A DNA stretch of 64,000 nt from Halomonas sp. GD1P12 (GCF_025725645.1 NZ_CP107007.1:3472001-3536000); one strand, 5' to 3'; counted from the first letter of the stretch, positions 52,969 to 63,904 are shown. Made by a program: numbers and translations. The notes: generated from the sequence alone by a model not told the origin.

Positions 52969-55077
52969 ATGCACTTCAAATCGCTTCGCACGCTGATCGC
53001 GACCCTGGCCGGTAGCGCTATTTTGCTGGTCGTGGCGGCGCTGGTGGTGTATTCGCTGATCGCCAACGCACGCACCCAGGCGCTGGTGGAGGAGCAAACC
53101 GAAACGCTGCTCGAACAAAACGCCGCAGCGCGGCTCGAGGCGCTCGCCTCGGCGCATACCGAAGAGATCAAGCGCGAGCTCGATCATGCGCTGACGCTGG
53201 CAACGAATCTTGCCAATCTCAACGCCATGCTGGGGGAAGTGGATGAGGCTGGCCGGCCGCTTTTGTATCTCAGCCGCCGGGAGTTTTCGGTGCTGATTCG
53301 CCAAACGGTGGTCGACAACCCCGAACTGCTCGATGCCTTCGTTGGCTGGGAGCCGGACGCCTTTGGTCTCGATGCGCGCTTTATCGGTCGCGAGGATCAG
53401 GGGTTCGGACCGGACGGCCGCTTCACGCCCTGGTGGTATCGCACCGAAAGCGGCGCCATCGAGGTGCTCGCGCTGGGCCAGGATATGGAAAACGAAGCGC
53501 TTGGCGACGACGGGATTCGCCGAGGCGAGTATTACCTCTGCACGCGGGAAACGCAGCGCACCTGCGTGGTCGACCCGCACTGGTACGATTACAACGGCGA
53601 CAACCTGCTGGTGACCTCCTTCAACGCGCCCATCATGGTCGATGGCGAGTTCCGTGGCAGCGCCGGCGTCGATCTGTCGGTCGCGTTCATTCAAGGCCTG
53701 CTGGAAGAGGCCAATCAATCGCTTTACGATGGTGCAGGTGAAATGCTGCTGGTGGCAGGCCAAGGGGCTTTGGCCGCCCATACCGGCGCGGCAGAGCTTT
53801 TGGGCCGCGGCGTCGACACACTGCCCGCCTCGCTTCAAGGCGCTATCGCCCAAGCCCAGCAGGGCGAGCGCATCAACCAGACCAACACCGACGAGGGCAT
53901 GTTCGAGCTCTATACGCCCTTCAGCGTCGATGGCAGCGGCCGCCCCTGGGTGATGGTGATTCGTCTACCGCAGAGCGCGGTCATGGCGGGACTTGAGAAC
54001 TTACAGTCACAGCTTGCCGACCGAGGCCAGGCCTCCATGTGGGGCATGCTCCTCGTCGGCCTTTTGATTGCCCTGGCGGGTCTGCTGGCCAGCTGGCTGT
54101 TGGGCAGCCGCATCGCCCGGCCGCTGCGCTACCTGGCCGACCGGATGCGCGACATCGCTTCCGGTAACGGGGATTTGACCCAGCGCCTGCCGGTGCGCGG
54201 ACGCAACGAAAGCGCTGAGCTCGCGATCCAGTTCAATGCCTTCGCCGACAAGATCCACGACGTGCTGGTGGATGTGCGTGCCAGCAGCGAATCGGTCCAC
54301 CACGCCGCCAACGAGATCACTCAGGGCGGGCAGGATCTTTCCCGACGCACCGATCAGGCGGCGTCCAGCCTGCAGCAGACCTCGACCGCCATGGAAGAGA
54401 TCAGCAGCACCGTGGGCCATACCACCAGCGCCTCGAAAGAGGCCAGCGGACTGTCGCACACCGCCGCCGAACTCGCCACGCGCACCAACGGCGCCTTCAG
54501 CCAGGTAGTGACGACGATGGACGAGATTCGCACGACCTCCGATGAGATCCAGAGCATCGTCAAGGTGATCGACGGCATCGCCTTCCAGACCAACCTGCTG
54601 GCGCTGAACGCCTCGGTCGAGGCGGCGCGGGCCGGCGAGCATGGCCGCGGCTTTGCCGTCGTGGCCGAAGAGGTGCGCATGCTCGCCCGGCGCAGCAGCG
54701 AGGCGGCGGCGGACATTCGCCAGCGTATCGGCGCCTCGGTGAACAAGGTCGAAAGCGGCACGCAGCTCGTGCGTGAAGCCGAAAGCGCCATGCACGAACT
54801 GGCCGAGAGCGTCTCTCGCGTCAACCAGATGCTGGGCGACATCAGCACCGCCGCCGGCGAGCAGAACGACGGCATCGGTCAGGTCAGTATCGCGGTCAAC
54901 GACCTGGATCAGATGACCCAGCAAAACGCCGCGCTGGTCGAGGAGTCCACCACCGCCGCCGAGCAGCTGAAGGAGCAGGCGGAGCGACTGGCCGAGCTGG
55001 TGGGCGGGTTCACGCTGGAAGGCGATTCAAGCCGCTCCCAGCTATCGCTATCCGATCCCGCCAAGACCCGCAGTTAG
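52969..55077 (+). CDS. Methyl-accepting chemotaxis protein (MCP 2)
   Basis: 702-residue chemoreceptor: TM1 (~12-34), long periplasmic Cache-type sensor (~36-355), TM2 (~356-385), HAMP (~385-438), signalling domain (~440-690). The sensor contains [14 protein letters not shown] and [18 protein letters not shown], which mark a double-Cache fold, but lacks the Y-x4-R-x-W-Y amino-acid signature of MCP 1. Ligand unknown. Bases 54241-55013 are almost identical to 56643-57415 in MCP 3, while the sensors have diverged. Own sigma28-type promoter. Confidence 0.92.
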   Translation: MHFKSLRTLIATLAGSAILLVVAALVVYSLIANARTQALVEEQTETLLEQNAAARLEALASAHTEEIKRELDHALTLATNLANLNAMLGEVDEAGRPLLYLSRREFSVLIRQTVVDNPELLDAFVGWEPDAFGLDARFIGREDQGFGPDGRFTPWWYRTESGAIEVLALGQDMENEALGDDGIRRGEYYLCTRETQRTCVVDPHWYDYNGDNLLVTSFNAPIMVDGEFRGSAGVDLSVAFIQGLLEEANQSLYDGAGEMLLVAGQGALAAHTGAAELLGRGVDTLPASLQGAIAQAQQGERINQTNTDEGMFELYTPFSVDGSGRPWVMVIRLPQSAVMAGLENLQSQLADRGQASMWGMLLVGLLIALAGLLASWLLGSRIARPLRYLADRMRDIASGNGDLTQRLPVRGRNESAELAIQFNAFADKIHDVLVDVRASSESVHHAANEITQGGQDLSRRTDQAASSLQQTSTAMEEISSTVGHTTSASKEASGLSHTAAELATRTNGAFSQVVTTMDEIRTTSDEIQSIVKVIDGIAFQTNLLALNASVEAARAGEHGRGFAVVAEEVRMLARRSSEAAADIRQRIGASVNKVESGTQLVREAESAMHELAESVSRVNQMLGDISTAAGEQNDGIGQVSIAVNDLDQMTQQNAALVEESTTAAEQLKEQAERLAELVGGFTLEGDSSRSQLSLSDPAKTRS
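54241..55013 (+). repeat. Near-identical signalling-domain tract, copy A
   Basis: 773 bp that align without gaps to 56643-57415 (constant offset 2402) with 11 mismatches counted by eye (~98.6% identity). Ten are silent; the only amino-acid change is Asn to Asp in ASV(N/D)KVESG. Immediately upstream, the HAMP-coding bases are clearly less alike, so the tract has a sharp left edge. Confidence 0.9.
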
Positions 55078-55203
55078 AAGGCAGGCGGCGCTTTAACACT
55101 CGGGCGCCGCCACTGGCTTTACCCCTCCCCCACAGAGTATGGGCCTTCTCGAAAGAGCGACGGCCCGTGTCCTTGCGCATGCGTTAAAAAAGGGTTTCCC
55201 CTC

Positions 55204-55230
55204 TCAAGTCACGAGCGCGCAGGTCGATAG
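55204..55230 (+). promoter_or_regulatory. Sigma28-type promoter of MCP 3
   Basis: TCAAGTCA-N11-GTCGATAG: six of eight in the -10, five of eight in the -35, exact spacing. The weakest -10 of the four; it lies ~137 bp ahead of the start. No gene was recognised in the 290-bp gap 55078-55367. Confidence 0.42.
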
Positions 55231-55367
55231 GAGAGAGCTCTCTACGTATAACGCACTCTTATCCTGCCTTTCCCTAACTGGCGAGAACCCAATGCCTTAC
55301 TCCTTCGAATCGCACGTAGCCCCGCCTTCGCCACATCCACTACCCGCTACCAGTCAGGACGCCTGAT

Positions 55368-57470
55368 ATGAAATTCAAATCCGTGCGTACTCTCATCGCA
55401 CTGCTGGTCGGTGGCTGTATTCTGCTCGTCATCACCGCGCTGGTCTTCTACTCGCTGGTCTCCGACAAGCGCTCCAACCGTCTGGTTGAACGTGAGACCA
55501 GGGCGCTTCTCGAGCGCAATATCGAAGCGCGCCTGGACGCCATCGCGGGCGAGCAAGCCGAGCGTATCAAGGGCCAACTGGAACACGCCCTGTCACTGAG
55601 CGAAGGCTTGGCGCGAACCAATGCCCTGATGGGCCAGACCGATGAGTCCGGGCGCCCGTCTCTGAATCTGAGTCGCCGCGAGCTCTCGCAGGCAATACGC
55701 CAGACCGCCATCGATAATCCTGAACTACTGGGTACTTACATTGGCTGGGCGCCTGATGCGTTCGGTCGCGATGAGGTATTCGAGGGGCGCGAGGGCATGG
55801 GTTACGGCGCAGACGGTCGTTTTCGGCCGCTCTGGTATCGCGATGAAAGCGGCAATGTCGTGGTCATCCCGCTCGATGAGTCAATGGAGAGCGCAGCGCT
55901 CCAGCCAAGCGGCGTACGTGAAGGGGAGTTCTACCTGTGCCCTCGCGATACGCTGGCCATCTGTATCGTGGATCCCATATCCTACGACTATGATGGTCAG
56001 GTAGAGCTGGTGACCTCATTCAGCACACCGGTGCTGGTCGACGGCGAATTTCGCGGCGCCGCCGGTGTCGACGTGTCGGTCAACTTCATTCAGTCCATGC
56101 TCAACGACGCCAATCAATCGCTTTACGATGGCGCGGGCGAAATGGCGCTGGTGGCCTCGGGCGGCACATTGACAGCGCACACTGCCCGGGAAGACGCACT
56201 GGGCCAGCCAGGTAGTGACGTACTCGATACCTCGGTACAAACGTATATCCAAAGCGCCCAACGTGGTGAAGCGGTTCGCCATCACGATACCGAGCAGGAC
56301 GTGATCGAACTCTACTGGCCTTTCACCATTGGCGACACCGGCACGCCTTGGGTGCTGGTATTGCGCCTGCCGGACAGCGCCGTCATGGCTGGGCTTTACA
56401 CGCTGCAGCAAGAACTGAGTGACGAAGACCAGGCTTCCATGTGGGGGATGATTCTCATGGGCCTGGTCGTCGCCTTGGTAGGGCTGCTGGTCAGTTGGTT
56501 GCTGGGTAACAGTATCTCCCGCCCGCTGCGCCATCTCGCTGACCGGATGCGCGACATCGCTTCGGGAGAAGGCGATTTGACTCAGCGGCTGCCGGTCAAT
56601 GGGCGAAACGAAACGGCGGAGCTTGCAATTCAGTTCAACGCCTTCGCCGACAAGATTCACGACGTGCTGGTGGATGTGCGCGCCAGCAGCGAATCGGTCC
56701 ACCACGCCGCCAACGAGATCACTCAGGGCGGGCAGGATCTTTCCCGACGCACCGATCAGGCGGCGTCCAGCCTGCAGCAGACCTCGACCGCCATGGAAGA
56801 GATCAGCAGCACTGTGGGCCATACCACCAGCGCCTCGAAAGAGGCCAGCGGACTGTCGCACACCGCCGCCGAACTCGCCACGCGCACCAACGGCGCCTTC
56901 AGCCAGGTAGTGACGACGATGGACGAGATTCGCACGACCTCCGATGAGATCCAGAGCATCGTCAAGGTGATCGACGGCATCGCCTTTCAGACCAACCTGC
57001 TGGCGCTGAACGCCTCGGTCGAGGCGGCGCGAGCCGGCGAGCATGGCCGCGGCTTTGCCGTCGTGGCCGAAGAGGTGCGCATGCTCGCCCGGCGCAGCAG
57101 CGAGGCGGCGGCGGACATTCGCCAGCGTATCGGCGCCTCGGTGGACAAGGTCGAAAGCGGCACGCAGCTCGTGCGCGAGGCCGAAAGCGCCATGCACGAA
57201 CTGGCCGAGAGCGTCTCTCGCGTCAACCAGATGCTGGGCGATATCAGCACCGCCGCCGGCGAGCAGAACGACGGCATCGGTCAGGTCAGTATCGCGGTCA
57301 ACGACCTGGATCAGATGACCCAGCAAAACGCCGCGCTGGTCGAGGAGTCCACCACCGCTGCCGAGCAGCTGAAGGAGCAGGCGGAGCGGCTGGCCGAGCT
57401 GGTGGGCGGGTTCACACTCGACACTTCCGCTGCGCCCTCCAATCGCCTGCCCTCCCCGCCGCGAGGCTAA
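55368..57470 (+). CDS. Methyl-accepting chemotaxis protein (MCP 3)
   Basis: 700-residue chemoreceptor, paralogue of MCP 2 with the same layout: TM1 (~12-34), double-Cache-type sensor (~36-355, [32 protein letters not shown]), TM2 (~360-385), HAMP, signalling domain. The sensor is clearly homologous to but diverged from MCP 2, with most change in the ligand-proximal half, whereas the signalling domain is almost identical at DNA level. Such a pair would feed two different stimuli into identical output. Ligand unknown. Own sigma28-like promoter. Confidence 0.92.
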   Translation: MKFKSVRTLIALLVGGCILLVITALVFYSLVSDKRSNRLVERETRALLERNIEARLDAIAGEQAERIKGQLEHALSLSEGLARTNALMGQTDESGRPSLNLSRRELSQAIRQTAIDNPELLGTYIGWAPDAFGRDEVFEGREGMGYGADGRFRPLWYRDESGNVVVIPLDESMESAALQPSGVREGEFYLCPRDTLAICIVDPISYDYDGQVELVTSFSTPVLVDGEFRGAAGVDVSVNFIQSMLNDANQSLYDGAGEMALVASGGTLTAHTAREDALGQPGSDVLDTSVQTYIQSAQRGEAVRHHDTEQDVIELYWPFTIGDTGTPWVLVLRLPDSAVMAGLYTLQQELSDEDQASMWGMILMGLVVALVGLLVSWLLGNSISRPLRHLADRMRDIASGEGDLTQRLPVNGRNETAELAIQFNAFADKIHDVLVDVRASSESVHHAANEITQGGQDLSRRTDQAASSLQQTSTAMEEISSTVGHTTSASKEASGLSHTAAELATRTNGAFSQVVTTMDEIRTTSDEIQSIVKVIDGIAFQTNLLALNASVEAARAGEHGRGFAVVAEEVRMLARRSSEAAADIRQRIGASVDKVESGTQLVREAESAMHELAESVSRVNQMLGDISTAAGEQNDGIGQVSIAVNDLDQMTQQNAALVEESTTAAEQLKEQAERLAELVGGFTLDTSAAPSNRLPSPPRG
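56643..57415 (+). repeat. Near-identical signalling-domain tract, copy B
   Basis: Partner of 54241-55013. Direct orientation, 1.6 kb apart. It is long enough for homologous recombination, which would delete or duplicate one receptor or produce chimeric sensors. Confidence 0.9.
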
Positions 57471-57586
57471 TCACTCGCATCACGCCCTGACATGCGCCGG
57501 CCAGCATCCTTGAGGCTCGCCGGCGCACGTGTTCAAACCGCCCGGTCTCGGCGCTTACTCCTCCCCTCCAGAACCTCCATTGCCAC

Positions 57587-57613
57587 TAAAGTCTTACTCT
57601 CCAGGGCCGATAG
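57587..57613 (+). promoter_or_regulatory. Sigma28-type promoter of MCP 4
   Basis: TAAAGTCT-N11-GCCGATAG: seven of eight in both elements with exact spacing, the best of the four FliA-type sites. It lies 63 bp ahead of the start. Confidence 0.75.
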
Positions 57614-57675
57614 TGGAGCAGCCATGAATGACTTGGCTCACGACACAGACTGCCTCCCCTTAAAGTGAGAATTGG

Positions 57676-59574
57676 ATGCTTACGTCCCTGCGCATGCGCA
57701 TTTTGCTCGTCACGCTGACGATTATTACCCTGGCGCTGCTGATCAACGCAGCAGTCAGCTACGTTACTCTGAAAACGCACGGTGATCGCCAAATAAGCGA
57801 GCAACTGACAGCGACTTCCAGCGACAACGCATCGGTCATCGAAGAGTGGGTGAGCGCCCGCATTGCCATGATGGAAGCGGCGCGCTCGCAGGTTGTTGCG
57901 CCAGACCCTACCACCTCGCTCATTCAGCTCGCCGACTCCGGTGGCTTTTTAAGCGCCTATATGGGCCTTCCCGACGGTGGCCTGATCTCATCGGATGGCT
58001 GGATTCCCGGGAATGACTTCGACGCGCGCCAGCGCGGCTGGTATCAAAGCGCCGTCGCCCAGGACACCACTATCGTCTCGCTTCCCTACCAGGACTCCAA
58101 CAGCGGCCAACTCGTGGTTGCTTTCGCAACGCCGGTCAAACAAAACGGTCGGCTGTTCGGCGTGATCGGCGGCGACGTTCCAATCGATCAGCTCGTCAGC
58201 CGTGTTAACGCGATCCAGCCCACACCGTCGAGCTTCGCCTTTCTCAGTAGCGCCGGCGAGACCCTCATTGCCCACCCAGACCAGGCGCTGGCGCTAGCGC
58301 CGCTCGAGCGCGTAAGCCCGGCGCTCACCCCGGCACTGATCGGCCGCCTGAGCGAGACTCAAAACCGTTGGGAAGGCGTCGAGGTGCAGGGCGATACCAA
58401 GCGCATCGTTGTTACCCCCATCGCCGGCACCGACTGGGAGCTTGGCGTGGCGCTCGACGAGCACGAGGCCACCGCCGGACTGCGCGCAACGCTTCACTCT
58501 GCGCTTCTGACGCTGCTGATCGTGCTGGGCGTGACGGCGCTTTTGGTCGGACTATGGCTCAAGCGCACGCTGGCAGGGCTCGAGCGCGCCCGCGATGCCT
58601 TGAACGATATCGCCAGCGGCGAAGGCGATTTGACTCGGCGCCTGACCGTCGCCGGCAAGGATGAAGTCGCTCAGATCAGCGACGCCTTCAACCGCTTCGT
58701 CGACAAGATGGAGCACGTGCTGATCGACGTGCGCGCCAGCAGCGATGCGGTGCATCATGCCGCTAACGAAATCGCCTCCGGCGGCCAGGACCTTTCACGG
58801 CGCACTGACAATACCGCGGCGAGCCTGCAGCAAACCTCCGCCTCCATCGAGGAGATCACCAGTACCGTCCAGCACACGGCGTCTTCGGCCCAGGAGGCCA
58901 GCCAGCTTTCCCGGAACGCCTCGGAAGTGGCGGGTCACGGTGGCGAAGTAATGGGCAGCGTGGTCACCACCATGGAGGAGATCACTCAGGCCTCGGAGAA
59001 GATCGGCGAGATTGTCAACTTGATGAACAGCATCTCGTTTCAGACCAATTTGCTGGCACTCAACGCCTCGGTGGAAGCGGCACGGGCCGGCGAGCACGGC
59101 CGCGGCTTTGCGGTGGTGGCCGAAGAGGTGCGCAACCTGGCCCGGCGCAGCAGCGACGCGGCCAACGACATTCAGACGCTGATCGAGGATTCCCAGGGCA
59201 AGGTCAATAGCGGCACCTCCCTGGTGCAAAGCGCCGGCCACACCATGGCGGAGATCGTTTCGCACATCACCCGCGTCACTGACGTACTCGAGGAGATCGA
59301 GGCGGCCACCAGCGAGCAAAGCGAAGGCATCAAGCAGGTCAACGTCGCGGTGGCGGATCTGGATCGCATGACCCAGGAGAACGCCGCGCTGGTCGAGGAG
59401 TCCACCACCGCCGCCGAGCAGTTGAAGGAGCAGTCCGGCCAGCTGGCCACGGTGATTGGACGCTTCAAGGTCTCAAACCCCAGCTCCAGCGCCCCGGCCC
59501 GAGCGCCCGCTTTGACCAAAGCGCCGCAGCCGGTGGCATCGACACCGCGCCTGGCGACGACCTCCTCCACCTAG
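57676..59574 (+). CDS. Methyl-accepting chemotaxis protein (MCP 4)
   Basis: 632-residue chemoreceptor resembling MCP 1 in size and layout: TM1 (~10-30), dCache_1 (~36-275), TM2 (~276-298), HAMP, signalling domain with [21 protein letters not shown]. The amino-acid Cache signature is nearly complete: F115 (instead of Y), R120, W122, Y123, Y138 and D167. The Tyr-to-Phe change could alter affinity or ligand class. No CheR pentapeptide. Best sigma28 promoter of the array. Convergent with finR, 28 bp between stops. Confidence 0.93.
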   Translation: MLTSLRMRILLVTLTIITLALLINAAVSYVTLKTHGDRQISEQLTATSSDNASVIEEWVSARIAMMEAARSQVVAPDPTTSLIQLADSGGFLSAYMGLPDGGLISSDGWIPGNDFDARQRGWYQSAVAQDTTIVSLPYQDSNSGQLVVAFATPVKQNGRLFGVIGGDVPIDQLVSRVNAIQPTPSSFAFLSSAGETLIAHPDQALALAPLERVSPALTPALIGRLSETQNRWEGVEVQGDTKRIVVTPIAGTDWELGVALDEHEATAGLRATLHSALLTLLIVLGVTALLVGLWLKRTLAGLERARDALNDIASGEGDLTRRLTVAGKDEVAQISDAFNRFVDKMEHVLIDVRASSDAVHHAANEIASGGQDLSRRTDNTAASLQQTSASIEEITSTVQHTASSAQEASQLSRNASEVAGHGGEVMGSVVTTMEEITQASEKIGEIVNLMNSISFQTNLLALNASVEAARAGEHGRGFAVVAEEVRNLARRSSDAANDIQTLIEDSQGKVNSGTSLVQSAGHTMAEIVSHITRVTDVLEEIEAATSEQSEGIKQVNVAVADLDRMTQENAALVEESTTAAEQLKEQSGQLATVIGRFKVSNPSSSAPARAPALTKAPQPVASTPRLATTSST

Positions 59575-59602
59575 GGTGACTGGGACGAGTTTTAAGGCGG
59601 CC

Positions 59603-60529
59603 TTACGGCACCGGCGGCAGTTCGATATCGTCACTTCGGCTGGCACCGGCGGTCATCTCACGACACAGGCGCAGAAACTCGCGCACGCCGGTGGTCAGGT
59701 ACTTGTGCCGGTGCCAGATGAAGGTGAACTGGCGCTTGAGATCCAATTCCGGGGTGGGCAGCGCGACCAGGCTGCCACGCCGGAAGGCGTCGCGCAGGGC
59801 AAGGCGTGAGACACAGCCAATGCCAAGGCCCGACTCCACCGCGCGCTTGATGCCTTCGGTATGTTCGAGCTCGAGAAGCGTATTGAAGCGGCTTCGGCGA
59901 TGACGGGCCGCGTGTTCGAGCGTCATGCGCGTGCCGGAGCCCTCCTCGCGCATGATCCAGTCCTCGCGTAAAAGCTGCTCGAGTTCCAGATGCTTGCGCC
60001 CGGCAAGCGGGTGGCGCGGCGAGCAGAACACGCAAAGCTCATCCTCGACCCAGGGTTGGCTGACGATCATCTCGTCGTCGCACTGGCCTTCGATCAGGCC
60101 CAAATCCAGTGAGTGCTGGCGCACGCCTTCAATGATATGGCGCGTATTGCGCACCGCTAGCCGTACTCGACTGCCCGGATAGCGCTGCATGAAATCGCTG
60201 ATCAAAAGCGTGGCCAGATAGTTGCCGATGGTCAGCGTCGCCCCCACCTCGAGCGCGCCTACGCCCTTCTGGCCGCGCAGTAGCTCCTCGACCTCCTCGG
60301 CGCGGTCGAGCAGCGCGACCGCCTTGGGCAACAGCTGAAACCCTAACGCGTTGAGCTTGAGCCGCTTGCCGAGTCGGTCGAGCAGCTGGCAGTCGAACTG
60401 GCGCTCGAGCTCGGTCAGCGCCGTGCTGGTGGCGGATTGCGACATGGCGAGCGCGCGCGCCGCCTGGGAGACGCTTTCGTGCTGGGCGACGGCCACAAAC
60501 ACCTCGAGCTGGCGCAACGTGTAGTGCAT
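59603..60529 (-). CDS. finR: LysR-family regulator FinR (YeiE-like), divergent from fpr
   Basis: 308-residue LysR regulator. HTH at ~4-62 (TLRQLEVFVAVAQHESVSQAARALAMSQSATSTALTELE), of the CysB/YeiE-like group; effector domain ~90-300 with LEVGATLTIGNYLATLLISDF and EEGSGTRMTLEHA. In Pseudomonas, finR lies divergent to the ferredoxin-NADP reductase gene and activates it under superoxide stress; the same arrangement holds here (170 bp between the genes). The symbol is given on family plus synteny, not on a search. Confidence 0.8.
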   Translation of the reverse strand: MHYTLRQLEVFVAVAQHESVSQAARALAMSQSATSTALTELERQFDCQLLDRLGKRLKLNALGFQLLPKAVALLDRAEEVEELLRGQKGVGALEVGATLTIGNYLATLLISDFMQRYPGSRVRLAVRNTRHIIEGVRQHSLDLGLIEGQCDDEMIVSQPWVEDELCVFCSPRHPLAGRKHLELEQLLREDWIMREEGSGTRMTLEHAARHRRSRFNTLLELEHTEGIKRAVESGLGIGCVSRLALRDAFRRGSLVALPTPELDLKRQFTFIWHRHKYLTTGVREFLRLCREMTAGASRSDDIELPPVP

Positions 60530-60552
60530 GACCCACCTATATCGATTTTGCA

Positions 60553-60565
60553 GATAATGTTTATC
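60553..60565. promoter_or_regulatory. Candidate FinR operator in the finR-fpr intergenic region
   Basis: GATAA-TGT-TTATC is a 5-bp inverted repeat with a 3-bp centre in a markedly AT-rich stretch (60541-60590) 24 bp upstream of finR. Position and dyad symmetry suit a LysR site; no consensus was checked. Confidence 0.35.
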
Positions 60566-60699
60566 AGTATAATTGACTTAACAGATATGCCGCCACCGAC
60601 TAGACTTTGCGGCATCATCATTCATCGCTTTTATTCTTTTATCGAATATTCAATGCGAATGCCTATCCATTGCCCGGCATTTGCGTCCAAGGAGTCATC

Positions 60700-61476
60700 A
60701 TGAGCAAGTTTGCCCTGGAAGACGTGCTGAGCGTTCATCACTGGAACGATACGCTTTTTAGCTTTCGCACCACGCGCGAGCGCAGCCTGCGCTTCAAGAC
60801 CGGCCAGTTCGTGATGATTGGCTTGGAGGTCAACGGCAAGCCCTTGATGCGCGCCTACTCCATCGCCAGCCCCAACTACGAGGATCACCTCGAGTTTTTC
60901 AGCATCAAGGTGCCGGATGGCCCGCTCACCTCGCGCCTGCAGCACCTCAAGGTGGGCGATCAGATCATGGTCAGCCGTAAGCCGACCGGGACACTCGTGT
61001 GCGACGACCTGCTGCCCGGGCGCAACCTCTATATGCTCTCTACCGGCACCGGCCTTGCGCCCTTCATGAGCCTGATTCAGGACCCGGAAGTGTACGAGCG
61101 TTACGAGAAGATCGTGTTGGTACACGGCGTGCGCGAAGTCTCCGAATTGGCCTACGCCGACTTCATCACCAAAGAGCTTCCCGCCCACGAATACCTGGGC
61201 GAGGAGGTTGCCGAAAAGCTCGTCTACTACCCGACGGTGACGCGCGAAGAGTTTCACACCATGGGCCGCCTGACCGATCATATTCGCAGCGGCAAGATTT
61301 TCGAGGATACGGGACTTGCGCCGATCGACCCGCGCCAGGACCGCGCGATGATCTGCGGAAGCCCGGCCATGCTCGACGATACCAGCGCTCTGCTCGACGA
61401 GCTCGGCATGAACATCTCACCGCGCATGGGCGAGCCCGGCGACTACGTGATCGAGCGCGCCTTCGTCGAGAAGTAA
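60700..61476 (+). CDS. fpr: Ferredoxin--NADP+ reductase Fpr
   Basis: 258-residue FAD flavoprotein moving electrons between NADPH and ferredoxin or flavodoxin for redox defence and Fe-S repair. FAD-binding PLMRAYSIASPNYEDHLEFFSIKV (R-x-Y-S) at ~46-69, GPLTSRLQHLKVGD, NADP loop MLSTGTGLAPFMSLIQDPE (~116-134) and the C-terminal GEPGDYVIERAFVEK, whose ...VEK end is typical of bacterial subclass I/A reductases. ATG at 60700 chosen for AAGGAG. Divergent from finR; a bidirectional terminator follows. Confidence 0.94.
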   Translation: MSKFALEDVLSVHHWNDTLFSFRTTRERSLRFKTGQFVMIGLEVNGKPLMRAYSIASPNYEDHLEFFSIKVPDGPLTSRLQHLKVGDQIMVSRKPTGTLVCDDLLPGRNLYMLSTGTGLAPFMSLIQDPEVYERYEKIVLVHGVREVSELAYADFITKELPAHEYLGEEVAEKLVYYPTVTREEFHTMGRLTDHIRSGKIFEDTGLAPIDPRQDRAMICGSPAMLDDTSALLDELGMNISPRMGEPGDYVIERAFVEK

Positions 61477-61494
61477 TACCCCGATAAGGCCATT

Positions 61495-61532
61495 AAAAAG
61501 CCCCGCTAACTTTCCGGTTGGCGGGGCTTTTT
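61495..61532. terminator. Bidirectional terminator between fpr and the second PII gene
   Basis: AAAAAGCCCCGC and GCGGGGCTTTTT pair around a partly paired loop, giving a GC-rich stem with T runs on both strands. It serves fpr (plus) and the PII gene ending at 61550 (minus). Confidence 0.88.
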
Positions 61533-61549
61533 GCAAGCGCCTGGCGAGC

Positions 61550-61915
<366 letters not shown>

Positions 61916-61994
61916 TTATTATCCGGGTAAGCGAAGGTCATCATGGGCCCCACGCGCCCGCTCCCCTTAAGCATACACCGCTCTTGCCAGAGAA

Positions 61995-62023
61995 TAAAAA
62001 AGCCTCCCACGAAGGGGAGGCTT
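61995..62023 (-). terminator. Intrinsic terminator of glnK-amt
   Basis: AAGCCTCCC-ACGAAG-GGGAGGCTT forms a 9-bp stem followed by a six-T run on the minus strand, ~27 bp past the amt stop. It separates amt from the second PII gene. Confidence 0.85.
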
Positions 62024-62049
62024 GGGTCGCTGATCCGGGTCAAGCGTGC

Positions 62050-63297
62050 TTACTTCTTGACGCTGAACTCCGGGTAAGCTTCGAGGCCGCACTCGGCGAT
62101 ATCCACGCCTTCGTACTCTTCCTCTTCGCTGACGCGAATCCCCATGATGGCTTTCAGCACCAGCCACACGACCAGGCTTGCCACGAACACCCAACCGAAG
62201 ATGCCCACGATTCCGATCAGCTGCGCGCCGAAGGAGGCCTCCGCGTTGGTGAAGGGCACCGCCAGTACGCCCCAGATCCCAACGGCGCCGTGTACCGAGA
62301 TCGCACCGACCGGGTCGTCCAGCTTCACTTTATCCAGCGTAACGATGGCGGCGACGACGATCAAACCACCCACCGCGCCGATGATGGCCGCACCCAGCGC
62401 CGTGGGCGACAGCGGATCGGCGGTGATGGCGACGAGCCCGGCAAGCGCCCCGTTGAGCGCCATGGTGAGATCCGCCTTACGAAACCACAGCTTGGCCAGG
62501 ATCAGCGCAGCGATCACGCCACCGGCGGCAGCGGCATTGGTGTTGACGAATACCTGAGCGACGTTATTGGCCGAGGCCACGTCGGACATCTTGAGCTCCG
62601 AGCCGCCGTTGAAACCGAACCAGCCCATCCACAGGATGAAGGTACCCAGGGTGGCCAGCGGCATGTTGGCGCCGGGAATGGCGTGAATGGCACCGTCCTT
62701 ACCGTACTTGCCCTTACGCGGACCAAGAATCAGCACGCCTGCAAGCGCCGCCGCCGCACCTGCCATATGCACGATGCCGGAACCGGCGTAGTCGGAGTAG
62801 CCCACCTCGGCGAGCCAACCGCCGCCCCAGGTCCAGTAGCCGGACACCGGATAGATGAAGCCTGTCATCACCACGGCGAAGGCCAGAAACGCCCAGAGCT
62901 TCATGCGCTCGGCCACCGCACCGGAGACGATCGACATGGCCGTTGCCACAAAGACCACCTGGAAGAAGAAGTCGGAGCGCATGGAGTAGTAAGGCGCGTC
63001 TTCACCGCCGCCAAGCACCGCGTCCACGCTATTTTCAGCGCCCAGCAGCATGCCAAGGCTTGGCAAGAAGCCGCCTTCACCACTGGAGTACATGATGTAG
63101 TAGCCCACCAGTAGATACATGGTGCAAGCGATGGCGAACAGCGCAATGTTCTTGGTCAGGATTTCTGCAGTGTTCTTGGCACGTACCATGCCAGCCTCGA
63201 GCATCGAGAAGCCGGCGGCCATCCACATGACCAGCACGCCGCAGATCAAAAAGTAAAAGGTATCGAGCGCGTAGCTCAGATCGGTGACTTCGTTCAT
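62050..63297 (-). CDS. amt: Ammonium transporter Amt
   Basis: 415-residue inner-membrane ammonium channel with about eleven helices. Conserved features: N-terminal FLICGVLVMWMAAGFSMLEAGMVRAKN, phenylalanine gate region, the twin histidines of the pore in GSGIVHMAGAAAALAG (~170) and ISVHGAVGIWG (~310), and LILGPRKGKYGKDG. The C-terminal tail is unusually acidic (RVSEEEEYEGVDIAECGLEAYPEF), as in many proteobacterial Amt proteins that interact with GlnK. No cleaved signal peptide. Follows glnK by 63 bp on the same strand, the standard glnK-amtB pairing. Confidence 0.94.
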   Translation of the reverse strand: MNEVTDLSYALDTFYFLICGVLVMWMAAGFSMLEAGMVRAKNTAEILTKNIALFAIACTMYLLVGYYIMYSSGEGGFLPSLGMLLGAENSVDAVLGGGEDAPYYSMRSDFFFQVVFVATAMSIVSGAVAERMKLWAFLAFAVVMTGFIYPVSGYWTWGGGWLAEVGYSDYAGSGIVHMAGAAAALAGVLILGPRKGKYGKDGAIHAIPGANMPLATLGTFILWMGWFGFNGGSELKMSDVASANNVAQVFVNTNAAAAGGVIAALILAKLWFRKADLTMALNGALAGLVAITADPLSPTALGAAIIGAVGGLIVVAAIVTLDKVKLDDPVGAISVHGAVGIWGVLAVPFTNAEASFGAQLIGIVGIFGWVFVASLVVWLVLKAIMGIRVSEEEEYEGVDIAECGLEAYPEFSVKK

Positions 63298-63360
63298 GAA
63301 TCGTTCCCCGTGTTCCTGGCGTTATAGTGATTCGATCAAGACGTATCCAAATCCTGCAGG

Positions 63361-63809
<449 letters not shown>

Positions 63810-63904
63810 TCACTAAAATTAACTAAAAAATCATAACTTTAAGCGACGCCTTAACGTAACGAGGCCGTTGCCCAGCGCGCCAAGGCGGTGCAGAGATAAT
63901 TCAC

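Noticed and set aside
55139..55366. 75-codon open frame between MCP 2 and MCP 3
   Set aside because: No ribosome site, no recognisable fold, and it covers the sigma28-like promoter region of MCP 3.
54241..57415. The 773-bp repeat pair as a mobile element
   Set aside because: The tract lies wholly inside two receptor reading frames, has no inverted ends or transposase, and is explained by paralogy plus homogenisation.
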